From: Marinicella marina
GTDB taxonomy: Bacteria; Pseudomonadota; Gammaproteobacteria; Xanthomonadales; Marinicellaceae
NCBI RefSeq assembly: GCF_030065545.1
Contig: NZ_JASJNC010000003.1
Location: 62,001-126,000, forward strand
DNA: 64,000 nucleotides
Reading direction: 5' to 3'
The notes beneath the pieces are model-generated. The model did no database searches. It was not told the origin of the DNA and saw nothing but the letters and a program-made list of their open reading frames with translations. Position numbers and translations under genes: made by a program. Below, one piece after another: positions 34,458 to 44,418 of this stretch (positions within the stretch are counted from its first letter, which is position 1; every line of letters begins with the position of its first letter).

Positions 34458-35372
34458 TTATGCTCCTTCCTTATTTTTAAGACCCGGAAAACCTAAGGCC
34501 TCGCGTGATTGGTAATACATTTGTGCCACTTGTTTTGACATATTCCTGACTTTCAAAATAAACTGCTGACGTTCGGTGACACTGATGGCCTTTCTGGCAT
34601 CCAACAAATTAAACAAATGCGAAGCTTTCAAGGCTTTTTCATACGCTGGAAGTGGCAATTCTTTTTCAATCAATTGCAAACAAGCTTGCTCTGCTTCATT
34701 AAAATTATCAAATAAAGTGGGCACATCGGCCTGTTCAAAATTATAAGCAGACTGTTCGACCTCGTTTTGGTGATAAACATCACCGTAAGTCACAGTGCCA
34801 TTGGGTGTTTCCGCCCAAATCAAATCATAAATACTGTCTTTGTTTTGTAAGTACATGGCCAAACGCTCTAAACCATAAGTGATTTCACCCATCACTGGTT
34901 TACACTCCAAGCCGCCCACTTGTTGAAAGTAGGTGAATTGCGTCACTTCCATGCCATTGAGCCAAACTTCCCAGCCCAAACCCCAAGCACCAAGGGTCGG
35001 TGACTCCCAGTTATCTTCAAGAAACCTGATGTCATGTTCTAAAGTATCCACACCTATGGCTGCCAGTGATTTCAAATACAACTCCTGAATGTCTTTCGGC
35101 GAGGGTTTCAGTACCACTTGGAATTGGTAGTAATGTTGTAAGCGATTGGGGTTTTCACCGTAACGACCGTCGGTCGGTCGACGACAAGGCTGAACGTAAG
35201 CACTGTTCCAAGGTTCAGGCCCAATCGAACGCAAGAATGTGGCGGGATGAAAAGTACCGGCACCCACTTCTAAATCCAACGGTTGGATGATCACACAACC
35301 GTGCGCAGCCCAAAACTCTTGGAGCTTAAGGATTAAATCCTGAAATGTGAGAAATTCGTGGTTATTGTCCAT
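34458..35372 (-). CDS. glyQ: Glycyl-tRNA synthetase alpha subunit
   Basis: 304 residues (E. coli 303). Catalytic class II subunit of the heterotetrameric GlyRS. Strongly conserved: [66 protein letters not shown], and [15 protein letters not shown]. Start at 35372 is supported by the conserved N-terminus. First gene of the glyQS operon. Confidence 0.98.
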   Translation of the reverse strand: MDNNHEFLTFQDLILKLQEFWAAHGCVIIQPLDLEVGAGTFHPATFLRSIGPEPWNSAYVQPCRRPTDGRYGENPNRLQHYYQFQVVLKPSPKDIQELYLKSLAAIGVDTLEHDIRFLEDNWESPTLGAWGLGWEVWLNGMEVTQFTYFQQVGGLECKPVMGEITYGLERLAMYLQNKDSIYDLIWAETPNGTVTYGDVYHQNEVEQSAYNFEQADVPTLFDNFNEAEQACLQLIEKELPLPAYEKALKASHLFNLLDARKAISVTERQQFILKVRNMSKQVAQMYYQSREALGFPGLKNKEGA

Positions 35373-35475
35373 GTCGAAATCAAGGAATTAACAAACCCTG
35401 CATTATACTTGACCAGCCAGAATTTACACCATGTCTGTCATGATTTTGCTGGAAATATTTAGCCTACCAGTGCCA

Positions 35476-35883
35476 CTAATTCCAACCACCTTGACCCCAA
35501 TTCATCACATCCCAGTCCCAAGCTTCATTTTGGCAGATGATGTTGACATCATCCACCCCGCCTACCGGCAGCGAATTCCCTGAATGATTGGTCAAAAAGC
35601 AGGTTTGTTGTTGTGGCTGGTCAGGTAAATTTTTCAATACAACACGCCATGCCGCACCAACGTTCACGGCACATTCGAAATAGAAAGCCCCAGCAGCACT
35701 CAAAGTGATTTCTTCATAGCCAGAATCACTGAATAACTCCAGCACCAGAGCGTCAGAGGTCAAACCGACCACTTGTCCACCAATTAAAAAGCTGTTTTCA
35801 AAGCCGCTTTTGAATACCAAATCATTGGCCCTTAAACAACCACTGAAAATCAACATTATTAATACCATTTTCAACTTCATCAT
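35476..35883 (-). CDS. Small secreted or lipoprotein with GFE motif
   Basis: The start is ATG at 35883 (GGAGCCT precedes it); a longer frame to 35964 overlaps the upstream gene. 135 residues. Hydrophobic start MVLIMLIFSGC, either a signal peptide or an imperfect lipobox (Cys about residue 17). Then DLVFKSGFEN, a short motif (hydrophobic-F-x-x-GFE) seen at the end or start of many secreted proteins in Marinicella/Lysobacter-like bacteria. The rest is a beta-rich domain with several Cys. Function unknown; 10 bases downstream of the repeat protein, probably the same operon. Confidence 0.6.
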   Translation of the reverse strand: MMKLKMVLIMLIFSGCLRANDLVFKSGFENSFLIGGQVVGLTSDALVLELFSDSGYEEITLSAAGAFYFECAVNVGAAWRVVLKNLPDQPQQQTCFLTNHSGNSLPVGGVDDVNIICQNEAWDWDVMNWGQGGWN

Positions 35884-35893
35884 AGGCTCCAGT

Positions 35894-37189
35894 TCATTGA
35901 TCCTCAAGCAAACTTCCAGCCACCCAATCAGCACCACCAAAAGCATCACGATTGAAGCCCCCACTGACGGTCGACTCGACCCCTAAGGCTTGGTTAGAGC
36001 GACCACCGGTGACTGAAGACCAGGTCGCCGCAACGCCGGTTAAATTAATGAAGCCGCCGGTGACGACTGACAAGCTGCCATTGGTGGTGTTTTCTTGGCC
36101 ACCCAATATGGCACTGAATTCGCCTTGAGCGGTGTTTTCCCAACCGCCACTGATCATGGCATATTGGCCAAAAGCAACATTGTCAGCACCGCCAGATACC
36201 ACACTGTAATTGCCACTGGCGGTATTCCCTATGCCGCCGTGAACACTGCCATACGCTTGTGTTGCTTGATTCTGCCTGCCACCAGTGACACTGGTGCGAC
36301 TGGCTGTGGCAGCATTTTGATAACCACCAGCAATGCTGGCATGGTTGCCTGTGGCTGAGTTGGTGTCACCACCCAGTATACTGGCGTAATTGCCTGCAAC
36401 CACATTGTCTTCACCCCCAACAATGATTGCATGATTTCCGTCAACGGCATTGTCCTTACCACCCAATATCACCGCATCGTCACTGGATATTGTATTTTGT
36501 GAACCCCCAACAATCACCGAATCGGCACCTTTCACTCGGTTGATTGAACCACCTAAAACACTGCCATAATTGCTGTTTGAGATATTAAATTTACCAGCCA
36601 CAATGGCACCACCTGAGACATAAGAATTGCCTGTACCCATAACCAAATTGTGAGAACCAGTGTGCTGGTGATCGTCCCACACATGACCATTGTTTTGACA
36701 ATCACTTTGGCTGTTGTATTGTCCGTTCGAACAAAAGGCACCTGGCAGCACTGCATTATTCCAGTTATACCCTATGATGACATTACCCAGACCATTGATT
36801 ACGGTGTCGTTGGCACTCAAGTCCTCACCATTCAGAACTTGCACATTGACCCCTTCAAAAATAGCCGTGTCATAGCCATCGTAACTACCTAATTTCAGTA
36901 GGCCATCCAGCGCCAAAACGGAATTGTTTCTAAGTGCGTTGATGGTTACTTGTTGTTGGGCATTTTGGGTTTGCAGGGCTGTGATTTGTGACTGCATAGT
37001 TGCAACCAGCGCCTCTAAGGCCAGTAAGCGACTGTGGTTATCATCGACGGCAATGTCAATGGCCACAAAATTGTCATTCACTTCACCAGCTCTGGCAGGC
37101 GTGTTGGGACTGAAGACATTTGGAATGGTCAATTCGGAAGCTGAGAGTGGCTTTACCAAAATCAACAAAATGAGGTACAGGGTTTTCAT
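35894..37189 (-). CDS. Secreted YadA-head-like repeat protein
   Basis: Start at 37189 (AAGGAG and seven bases before ATG). 431 residues: signal peptide (about 1-17), a coiled-coil with heptads (about 45-80, LEALVATMQSQITALQTQ), then from about residue 165 a run of about 15-residue repeats with consensus [I/V]x-GG-x-x-N-x-A-x-G-x-x-A/S-x (for example VGGEDNVVAGNYASI and LGGDTNSATGNHASI). That is the left-handed beta-roll pattern of YadA-type adhesin heads. Unlike YadA it has no visible C-terminal membrane anchor, so it is a free or lipoprotein-partnered head. Confidence 0.8.
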   Translation of the reverse strand: MKTLYLILLILVKPLSASELTIPNVFSPNTPARAGEVNDNFVAIDIAVDDNHSRLLALEALVATMQSQITALQTQNAQQQVTINALRNNSVLALDGLLKLGSYDGYDTAIFEGVNVQVLNGEDLSANDTVINGLGNVIIGYNWNNAVLPGAFCSNGQYNSQSDCQNNGHVWDDHQHTGSHNLVMGTGNSYVSGGAIVAGKFNISNSNYGSVLGGSINRVKGADSVIVGGSQNTISSDDAVILGGKDNAVDGNHAIIVGGEDNVVAGNYASILGGDTNSATGNHASIAGGYQNAATASRTSVTGGRQNQATQAYGSVHGGIGNTASGNYSVVSGGADNVAFGQYAMISGGWENTAQGEFSAILGGQENTTNGSLSVVTGGFINLTGVAATWSSVTGGRSNQALGVESTVSGGFNRDAFGGADWVAGSLLEDQ

Positions 37190-37375
37190 ATCGATTCTCC
37201 TTGTTTTTTTAAATGCAATGCCAGCCATATTAAAGTCACAGTACCCTTGGCGGTTCTGAAAAGACCTGAAATAATCTGAATCCAACATCTTTGTTTAAAA
37301 AAAAACATGACTAAATCCCCCTTTTATTGAGGTCTCGTATTGTTACAATAACGTACTTTTTATAATCGAGATGCC

Positions 37376-39796
37376 ATGATGAAAGCCCTGTTAAACACCC
37401 TGTTATTGTTGGCTTGTGCTGTTACTGCCACAGCGCAAGAAGCCATTTCCTACCAAACACCTCCTCAAGAAATATTAAAGTTGGTCGATGTCGAACTGGC
37501 TCCCAGTGTCTTGGCCGATTCCAAAAAAGAAAATATGCTGTTGGTCTACCGCGATTTTTACAAATCAATCGATGAATTATCAGAAAAAGAATTGAGGCTG
37601 GCTGGATTACGCATCAACCCAGTGACTAACATTGGTTCCAGAACCACTTACTACAATAACATCGAATACCTGAACATCAGCTCAAAAAAGATTCAAAGCA
37701 TCAAGGGACTGCCCGAAAAACCCAGAATGGCAAACCTGCGTTGGTCACATGATGAAAGCAAAGTTTCGTTCACCAACACCTCTGAAAAAGGTGTTGAATT
37801 GTGGTACGTAGATTTAAAGAAACTACAAGCCAAACGCCTGACAGATGCCATCTTGAACGCCAACATGGGCTCTGTGGCCAGGTGGTTTAAAAATGATAAT
37901 TCGCTGTTGGTAAAAGTCCTGCCCAAGAATCGCAAAGATTTAATCGATCCAGATAATGCGGTACCAACCGGCCCCACCATCTCAACCAGCGATGGCTCCA
38001 AAGCACAAAACCGCACCTATCAAGACCTGTTGAAAAACACCAACGATGAATACAACTTCGAACAATTGGCACATGCTGAACTGATGGAAGTGACACTCAA
38101 AGGTAAAATGAAAGCTTGGCTGCCCAGTGCCATGTATACCAGCATCGACTTTTCACCTAATGGTAAATATGTAGCTGTGACACAAGTGAAGCGCCCTTTC
38201 TCATACATTGTGCCTTACCGCCGCTTTCCACAACAAACTGACATCTATAAAAACAACGGCAACTTAGTCAGTGCATTTAACCAAGTACCCTTGATTGAAG
38301 AAATACCCAAAGGCTTCATGTCTACCAGAATGGGTAAACGCAACCTCCAGTGGCGTGCTGATGAAGGTGCCACCATGGTTTGGGCTGAGGCACTGGATGG
38401 TGGTGACCCTGAAAACCAAGTGGATTTTCGCGATGAAGTCTTTCAGGTAAAAGCGCCCTTTGATGGACAACCTGAGTCACTGTTCAAAACCAAAGATCGT
38501 TTTTATTTGGTGCAATGGGGCAATGAAAACACCGCATTATTTTATGATTATTGGTGGAATACCAGACAAATCAGAACCAGTTTATTTGACCCCTCAAATT
38601 TAGATCAATCGCCAGTGGAGTTGAGTGCACGAAATTACCAAGACGTTTACGGTGATCCCGGCAATTATGTCACCACCAAAAATGAGTTTGGCGAGGACAT
38701 TTTGCTGATTGAGGATGGGCAAGCTTACCTGATGGGCGATGGTTACACGGAAGCAGGACAGTTTCCCTTCATTGACCAGTACGATTTCAAAACCCAACAA
38801 ACCAACCGCCTGTATCAATCAAAATACACCGATAAGATTGAAGAACTCAATGATGCCATCGATTTGGGTAATGGGGAAGTATTGGTCAGAATTGAATCAC
38901 CCACTGAATACCCCAATTATTTCATCCGCAATTTTAACAACGACACACTGACTCAAGTTACTGATTTTAAGAACCCTTTCGAATCTATCAAGGACATCCA
39001 CAAAGAGGTCATCAAATACCCACGCGCTGACGGTCTTGAGTTATCAGGTACTTTGTATTTACCGGCCGATTACGATTTTGAATCAAAACCTGATTTACCG
39101 CTTATCATGTGGGCCTACCCAACTGAATTCAAAGACAAAAACAGCGCCTCCCAAAACACCAACAACCCGAATGAATTTACCTTCCCCTACTATGGTTCAA
39201 TGATTTATTGGGTCACTCAAGGTTACGCCATCCTAGACGATGCTTCATTCCCTATCGTCGGTGAAGGTGATAATGAACCCAATGACAGCTTCAGGGACCA
39301 ATTAGTGGCCAACGGCCGTGCCGCTATAGATGCCTTGGATGAGCTGGGCTACATTGATCGTGATCGTGTCGCGGTTGCCGGTCACTCCTACGGTGCCTTT
39401 ATGACTGCGAACCTACTGAGTCACTCCGATGACTATGCAGCAGGCATTGCCAGAAGCGGCGCCTACAACCGTACATTGACACCTTTTGGCTTCCAAGCAG
39501 AGGAAAGAAGTTACTGGGAGGCGCCAGAGGTATACTACAACATGTCTCCATTCATGCATGCCGATAAGATGAATCAACCGCTGTTGTTGATTCACGGCGA
39601 AGCCGATAACAACTCGGGCACCTACCCGCTACAAACAGAACGCTATTTCAATGCCCTGAAAGGCTTGGGAGCGAAAGCCAGAATGGTTATGTTGCCAAAA
39701 GAATCACACGGTTACCGCGCCAAAGAATCTATCTTGCACGTGATTTGGGAACAGCACCAGTGGCTGGAGAAACACGTGAAGAACAAAACTGAATAA
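37376..39796 (+). CDS. Secreted S9 prolyl-oligopeptidase-family peptidase
   Basis: 806 residues with a signal peptide (residues about 1-21; ATG at 37376 or three bases later). An N-terminal beta-propeller (about 30-560) and a C-terminal alpha/beta-hydrolase with the catalytic serine in VAGHSYGAFM, an Asp in HGEADNNSGT and His in KESHGYRAKE. The propeller-plus-hydrolase layout, with the propeller covering the active site, is that of the S9D/glutamyl-endopeptidase-like branch (also found in chloroplasts). Likely degrades short peptides in the periplasm. A candidate -10 TATAAT lies at 37361-37366. Confidence 0.93.
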   Translation: MMKALLNTLLLLACAVTATAQEAISYQTPPQEILKLVDVELAPSVLADSKKENMLLVYRDFYKSIDELSEKELRLAGLRINPVTNIGSRTTYYNNIEYLNISSKKIQSIKGLPEKPRMANLRWSHDESKVSFTNTSEKGVELWYVDLKKLQAKRLTDAILNANMGSVARWFKNDNSLLVKVLPKNRKDLIDPDNAVPTGPTISTSDGSKAQNRTYQDLLKNTNDEYNFEQLAHAELMEVTLKGKMKAWLPSAMYTSIDFSPNGKYVAVTQVKRPFSYIVPYRRFPQQTDIYKNNGNLVSAFNQVPLIEEIPKGFMSTRMGKRNLQWRADEGATMVWAEALDGGDPENQVDFRDEVFQVKAPFDGQPESLFKTKDRFYLVQWGNENTALFYDYWWNTRQIRTSLFDPSNLDQSPVELSARNYQDVYGDPGNYVTTKNEFGEDILLIEDGQAYLMGDGYTEAGQFPFIDQYDFKTQQTNRLYQSKYTDKIEELNDAIDLGNGEVLVRIESPTEYPNYFIRNFNNDTLTQVTDFKNPFESIKDIHKEVIKYPRADGLELSGTLYLPADYDFESKPDLPLIMWAYPTEFKDKNSASQNTNNPNEFTFPYYGSMIYWVTQGYAILDDASFPIVGEGDNEPNDSFRDQLVANGRAAIDALDELGYIDRDRVAVAGHSYGAFMTANLLSHSDDYAAGIARSGAYNRTLTPFGFQAEERSYWEAPEVYYNMSPFMHADKMNQPLLLIHGEADNNSGTYPLQTERYFNALKGLGAKARMVMLPKESHGYRAKESILHVIWEQHQWLEKHVKNKTE

Positions 39797-39799
39797 AGG

Positions 39800-39828
39800 T
39801 TGTTTTTCTGCTCGATCGACTCAATAAT
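39800..39828 (+). promoter_or_regulatory. Candidate sigma70 promoter of rnpB
   Basis: TTGTTT (39800-39805), a 17-base spacer, AATAAT (39823-39828). The first base of the mature RNA lies six bases after the -10, exactly where a start is expected. It begins two bases after the preceding peptidase stop codon. Confidence 0.6.
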
Positions 39829-39834
39829 ACGCAC

Positions 39835-40188
39835 TTGAGTTGGTCGGGCAATCGCGGGTTGATATATTTCAACTCGAGGAAAGTCCGGGCTCCAACAGGG
39901 CAAGGTGCCGGATAACGTCCGGGAGGCGCGAGTCTACGGCCAGTGCAGCAGAAAAGATACCGCCATCTTTGATGGTAAGGGTGAAATGGTGCGGTAAGAG
40001 CGCACCGCGACTTTGGTAACAAAGGCGGCATGGTAAACCCCACCTGGAGCAAGATCAAATAGGGAAACTATAGGTGTGTGCCCACACTGTTTCCGGGTAG
40101 ATTGCTTGAGGCTGGCAGCAATGTCAGACCCAGATGAATGATTGCCACGTATTTATACGAACAGAACCCGGCTTACAGACCAACTCAA
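39835..40188 (+). ncRNA. rnpB: RNase P RNA (class A)
   Basis: The RNA catalyst that trims 5' leaders from pre-tRNA. Recognised by the conserved core: GAGGAAAGTCCGGGCTCC near the 5' end, GGTAAGGGTGAAATGGTGCGG and AGAGCGCACCGC in the middle, and AGATGAATGATTGCC near the 3' end. The end helix P1 is closed by TTGAGTTGGTC (39835-39845) with GACCAACTCAA (40178-40188). About 354 bases, normal length. Confidence 0.96.
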
Positions 40189-40221
40189 AACTATTTCCGG
40201 TCATCCAGAGCAAACAACTAA

Positions 40222-42402
40222 TTGAACCAGTTGTGGTGCTGTCAATACCTGCTCCAAGAGTCATTTTTAAGCTTTCAATCAAATAAAATTAACACAAAAC
40301 ATGATAATATCACCCAGCAATCAAACTTTCATATTCACTTGACCAAACAGAAAACAAAAGCACACGAAGACTTGTGGTTAGATGATAATCACTGCTCTGA
40401 GGCGCACCAAAGCAAAACCACTGATGTATTAAGAAAACTGCACGCTGATAATGAAATCATTCAAGTTTATCAATGGTTCTGTGGCATTCGCAATGATCAA
40501 ATTGAATTGGATTCATTGCGTGATTCAGCGACCGATAAGCAGCTCACTACATTAGAGGACTTGATTAAAATACATCATGCAGATTGGTTATTAAAACCTA
40601 AGTCAAACAACGCAGAAGGTTTGCGGCGTTTACTGTTTGCCATGATTAATGACGTGCGATTGGTGTTGATTTTATTGGCTGAACAATTGGTATTGATGCG
40701 CGCTGCGGTTGACTTTGATGAAACGTTGCAACAACAATTAGCCACATCTACCATGACCTACCACGCTGCCTTGGCCAATCGTTTGGGTGTTTGGCAGATC
40801 AAATGGGAACTTGAAGATCTGTCCTTTCGATTCTTACATGCCGACCAATACAAATCGATAGCCAAAAAATTAGCTGAAAAACGCAATGACCGGGAACAAT
40901 TCATTAGCGCTTGTTCCAGCTTATTAACCAAGGAGTTGGCAAAAAACAACGTCACTGCGGATATTGCTGGCAGACCGAAACACATCTACAGTATTTATAA
41001 AAAGATGCAGCAGAAAAATTTAGAGTTTGAGGGTCTGTTTGATATCCGTGCCATTCGAGTGTTGGTTGACACCGTGGCTGATTGTTATGCTACTTTGGGC
41101 ATTGTGCATGCCACTTGGTCGCACATCCCCAAAGAATTCGATGATTACATCGCCCAACCCAAAGGCAATAATTACCAGTCTTTACATACGGTGGTGGTGG
41201 TTGATGGGAAAACGCTGGAAGTTCAGATTCGGACCCATGAAATGCATGAGCATGCAGAACTCGGCGTGGCCGCTCATTGGCGCTATAAGGATGGTTCAAA
41301 ACAAGACCAAAGCTACGACAACAAAGTCAACTGGATGCGCCAACTGCTGTCAGAGAACAGCAGTGCCGATGATTTATTGGACGCCTTTCAATCAGACACG
41401 CAGGAAGAGCGAATATACGTATTCACCCCCAGCGGTGACGTGGTCGATTTACCTTTTGGCTCAACGCCTGTGGATTTTGCTTACCAAGTACATACTGAGG
41501 TGGGGCACCGCTGCCGCGGCGCCAAAGTCAATGGGTCGATTGTACCTTTGACCAGGAGCCTGAATACCGGTGATCAAATTGAAATCCTCACCGCCAAATA
41601 CGCCAAGCCATCCAGAGACTGGCTGCATGAACAGTCTGGTTACTTACAAAGTGCGCGAGCGCGAGCCAAAGTGCGTCATTGGTTCAGAGAGAATGACTTT
41701 GATAAAAACCTACAACTGGGCAAAGAACTGCTTGAAAATGAATTAAATAAATACGCTCTGGAAAATACCGATTTGCAAAAACTACTGGACTCATTCAACC
41801 TACAACATACCGATAAACTATATGCCATGATCGCAACCGGTGACATCACCGTTAATCAGGTTTTGCGGCGCGCCGATGCACAGCTCAACCCAGTCAAGCG
41901 CTTTAAGCACAAACCCGTTACCAAGAAAGTCAAAACCAAAACGTCGTCCAGCACTCTGATTGTTGAAGGTGTCAATGACCTGAAGACCACACTGGCCAGT
42001 TGTTGTGAGCCGGTACAAGGCGATGCCATCGGCGGTTACATTACTTTAACTCGTGGCATCACTGTTCACCGCGCCAACTGTGAAAATTATTTGCACATGA
42101 TTTCTGAGCAGCCCAGCCGCTTGGTTAACGTCAAATGGAATGATGATGAATCTGAGAAAACCGTCACCGCATTACTGATCATTGCCAACAACCGCAAGCA
42201 GTTGATTCGCGACATCAGTGCATTACTGGCGCAGCTGAAATCAGACATCATGGCATTGAACGCTGAGCCTGATGATGAAGCCGGTTTGGTTAACATCAAC
42301 ATCACCATCCAAGTTGATGATTTTGATCACCTCAGTGAAATCATGAGTCGCTTATCCAGCCTTGAGCACATCAATTCAATCCAAAGAAATATCAACCATT
42401 GA
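40222..42402 (+). CDS. relA: RelA, (p)ppGpp synthetase
   Basis: Makes (p)ppGpp when ribosomes stall with uncharged tRNA. Up to 726 residues (E. coli 744). Order: a degenerate HD domain (about 100-200; RRLLFAMINDVRLV but no HD pair, so no hydrolase), synthetase with RPKHIYSIYKKMQQK, FDIRAIRVLV, the RelA-type EFDD (SpoT has a basic residue there), YQSLHTVVVV and EVQIRTHEMHEHAELGVAAHW; TGS (IYVFTPSGDVVDLP); a zinc/conserved Cys region (SCCEPVQGD, HRANC); and ACT. There is no in-frame ATG before residue 141; starts are TTG at 40222 or, more likely by length, TTG at 40339. Confidence 0.93.
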   Translation: MNQLWCCQYLLQESFLSFQSNKINTKHDNITQQSNFHIHLTKQKTKAHEDLWLDDNHCSEAHQSKTTDVLRKLHADNEIIQVYQWFCGIRNDQIELDSLRDSATDKQLTTLEDLIKIHHADWLLKPKSNNAEGLRRLLFAMINDVRLVLILLAEQLVLMRAAVDFDETLQQQLATSTMTYHAALANRLGVWQIKWELEDLSFRFLHADQYKSIAKKLAEKRNDREQFISACSSLLTKELAKNNVTADIAGRPKHIYSIYKKMQQKNLEFEGLFDIRAIRVLVDTVADCYATLGIVHATWSHIPKEFDDYIAQPKGNNYQSLHTVVVVDGKTLEVQIRTHEMHEHAELGVAAHWRYKDGSKQDQSYDNKVNWMRQLLSENSSADDLLDAFQSDTQEERIYVFTPSGDVVDLPFGSTPVDFAYQVHTEVGHRCRGAKVNGSIVPLTRSLNTGDQIEILTAKYAKPSRDWLHEQSGYLQSARARAKVRHWFRENDFDKNLQLGKELLENELNKYALENTDLQKLLDSFNLQHTDKLYAMIATGDITVNQVLRRADAQLNPVKRFKHKPVTKKVKTKTSSSTLIVEGVNDLKTTLASCCEPVQGDAIGGYITLTRGITVHRANCENYLHMISEQPSRLVNVKWNDDESEKTVTALLIIANNRKQLIRDISALLAQLKSDIMALNAEPDDEAGLVNINITIQVDDFDHLSEIMSRLSSLEHINSIQRNINH

Positions 42403-42430
42403 ACGGTGTGGTTAAGGCCGCAGCAGCAAC

Positions 42431-42973
42431 TCACTCCTTGACTGGCTTTTTCTGAAGCTTCCTTTGCAGCGTGCGTCGATGCATTTTGAGTGCCCTGGCA
42501 GCTTGGCTGATGTTGCCATCATGTTGCAGCAGCACTTTTTGGATGTGTTCCCACTCCAACCTTTTAGGTGATAAGGGTTGTGCGTTGATAGGGTGATCGA
42601 CTGATTCAGGCTGGTCAACAAAGGCTTGGATGATTTCTTCCACATTAACCGGTTTAATTAAATAATTTGTGACGCCAATTTTAATGGCCTCAACCGCCGT
42701 GCTGACCGCCGCATAACCGGTAATCATAACGATTTTCAATTCGGGTTTTTCATGCAACAACCATTGCGCCAAGACCAAACCTGATTCAGCACCTAAGCGC
42801 AAATCCAATACCACCCAATCAATCGGTTGTTGGTTGATGATGCTTTTAGTGGCATCAATGGAATCAGCCTCAAACAGCTTAAATCCAAAACGGCCTAAGG
42901 CCCGTGCCAGCGAATAACGCAACACTTCATCATCATCGATGATCAATATGTTTTTTGTCCCAACTTCACTCAT
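42431..42973 (-). CDS. RegA/PrrA/ActR-family response regulator
   Basis: The start at 42973 overlaps the kinase stop (ATGA). 180 residues: a receiver domain with the acidic pocket IIDDDE, phosphoacceptor Asp57 in VVLDLRLG, VMITGYA, and Lys in LIKPVN; then a Fis-type helix-turn-helix (LEWEHIQKVLLQHDGNISQ, ALKMHRRTLQRKL). No sigma54 AAA domain. That is the compact RegA architecture, which switches respiratory and electron-transfer genes with redox state in alpha- and gammaproteobacteria. Partner kinase is the preceding gene. Confidence 0.93.
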   Translation of the reverse strand: MSEVGTKNILIIDDDEVLRYSLARALGRFGFKLFEADSIDATKSIINQQPIDWVVLDLRLGAESGLVLAQWLLHEKPELKIVMITGYAAVSTAVEAIKIGVTNYLIKPVNVEEIIQAFVDQPESVDHPINAQPLSPKRLEWEHIQKVLLQHDGNISQAARALKMHRRTLQRKLQKKPVKE

Positions 42974-44145
42974 AAGCTCAGCCAAATAGGAATTTTAATG
43001 GTTACCAATGCACCTGATTCATCTCGCATGATATCAAGGCTACCGCCCATCGATACCACGATTCGGCGTGAAAGCTTCAAACCAATGCCCAAGCCATCTT
43101 GATTATGGTGATTTTCACCCATGCCATCATCCTTGATGCTCAAAAGCGCCTGTTTACCAGTTTCACTGATGGTGATTGTGACCTGTTGAGCACCGGCTGT
43201 GATTGAATTATTCAGTATGTTCATACAAGCCATCTGTAGCAGCGCATCGGCTTCTATGGCTGTCTTTTTGTGCTCATGATTAATCACCTTGAAGGCACAG
43301 TTAACAGCACCCAATGACTGGATCAGCTGTTCAACGAAAGCATCAACAGCAACCACTTGTAAATCATCGCTGCTGCCTTTGGATGTTACAGCTGTTAATT
43401 CTTCCAACACTTTTTTGCAGCGATCGACTTGGGAGTCCAAAACCTTTAAATCTGTCCTCTGCTGTTGGTTATCCACACTTAGCCTCAGTTCATTAACCAA
43501 TAGCTTGATACTGGCCAGAGGTGTACCTAGCTCATGCGCCATACTGGTGGCTAAGGTTGCCATTTTAATGATGTTCTCATCAGCTTGACGTTGTTTTTCA
43601 TAATCCAAAAGCGTTTGGTTTTTGGCATTCAAACGCTGCATCAAGGTGGTGGTTACCCAAGTCAATAAAACAGAAACTGCGATAAAACCCAACCACATAC
43701 CGGTGATGTGTTGTTGCATCATGTTGCCATGAATATGCTCGCCATGCGCACCACCAAAAACAACATCCATTGAATCAGCACCCAACCACCATAACAAACC
43801 ATAGGCTAAATTAGCCAGCAAACTGATTAACCAGGTGAATTTCACACTTTGGCTCAAGGCACTGAGTACCGATGGTATCAACAAGCACCAAATCAAGGGG
43901 TTGGTAACACCACCCAAGAAATAGAAAAAACCGCTCCAATGCAGCAAATCAACCATAAGCATATATCGGTTTTGGTGGTATTTGGCAGTCGCTATTTGCA
44001 AGACCAAAGTCAACACCAAATAACTGCCACACAACACCCAAACCTGCCAACCCATATCGGCCCAAAATGACCAGATATGATTAACCAAGAGTAAACACAA
44101 CTGTGCCACAATCAAGGTTAAGCGATAGATAAAAAGCTTATTCAT
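42970..44145 (-). CDS. RegB/PrrB/ActS-family redox sensor histidine kinase
   Basis: 391 residues with about six membrane helices (residues 1-165). GGVTNPLIW at 78-86 matches the RegB quinone-binding motif GGxxNPF. The H-box is MAHELGTPLASIKLL with His204; Cys243 in DRCKKVLEEL matches the redox-active Cys of RegB in that position. N and G boxes (ACMNILNNSITAGA; KDDGMG; GLGIGLKLSRR) complete a HisKA/HATPase core. It probably senses ubiquinone pool or thiol redox state. Paired with the downstream RegA-like regulator, next to a DsbA lipoprotein and cytochrome c4. Confidence 0.9.
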   Translation of the reverse strand: MNKLFIYRLTLIVAQLCLLLVNHIWSFWADMGWQVWVLCGSYLVLTLVLQIATAKYHQNRYMLMVDLLHWSGFFYFLGGVTNPLIWCLLIPSVLSALSQSVKFTWLISLLANLAYGLLWWLGADSMDVVFGGAHGEHIHGNMMQQHITGMWLGFIAVSVLLTWVTTTLMQRLNAKNQTLLDYEKQRQADENIIKMATLATSMAHELGTPLASIKLLVNELRLSVDNQQQRTDLKVLDSQVDRCKKVLEELTAVTSKGSSDDLQVVAVDAFVEQLIQSLGAVNCAFKVINHEHKKTAIEADALLQMACMNILNNSITAGAQQVTITISETGKQALLSIKDDGMGENHHNQDGLGIGLKLSRRIVVSMGGSLDIMRDESGALVTIKIPIWLSL

Positions 44146-44360
44146 TGAATCAGTCCGTCATTGCAAGTGGTTGCATGGGCTTTTAGTATACTTGAAGCAT
44201 TCAAAGTTGGCATGTGACAATTTGTCACAGCAAGCAATTGAGACCATACAATCAAAATATATGCACTGAGCACACTCAAGCAAATATAAAAACTTAATGA
44301 CAGTGTTACCACCATAAGATTGAGGGGTTGATTTGTTTCAATTTAAAACATTGACCACAA

Positions 44361-44385
44361 AAAAACCGACCAATGGCCGGTTTTT
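44361..44385. terminator. Rho-independent terminator, probably bidirectional
   Basis: AAAAACCG ... CGGTTTTT arms with a short loop (ACCAATGG). On the minus strand the hairpin is followed by seven T, so it ends the dsbA transcript; on the plus strand it is followed by five T. Confidence 0.75.
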
Positions 44386-44418
44386 GATGCTCTATTGAGA
44401 ATATACCTGCGGTGAGGT

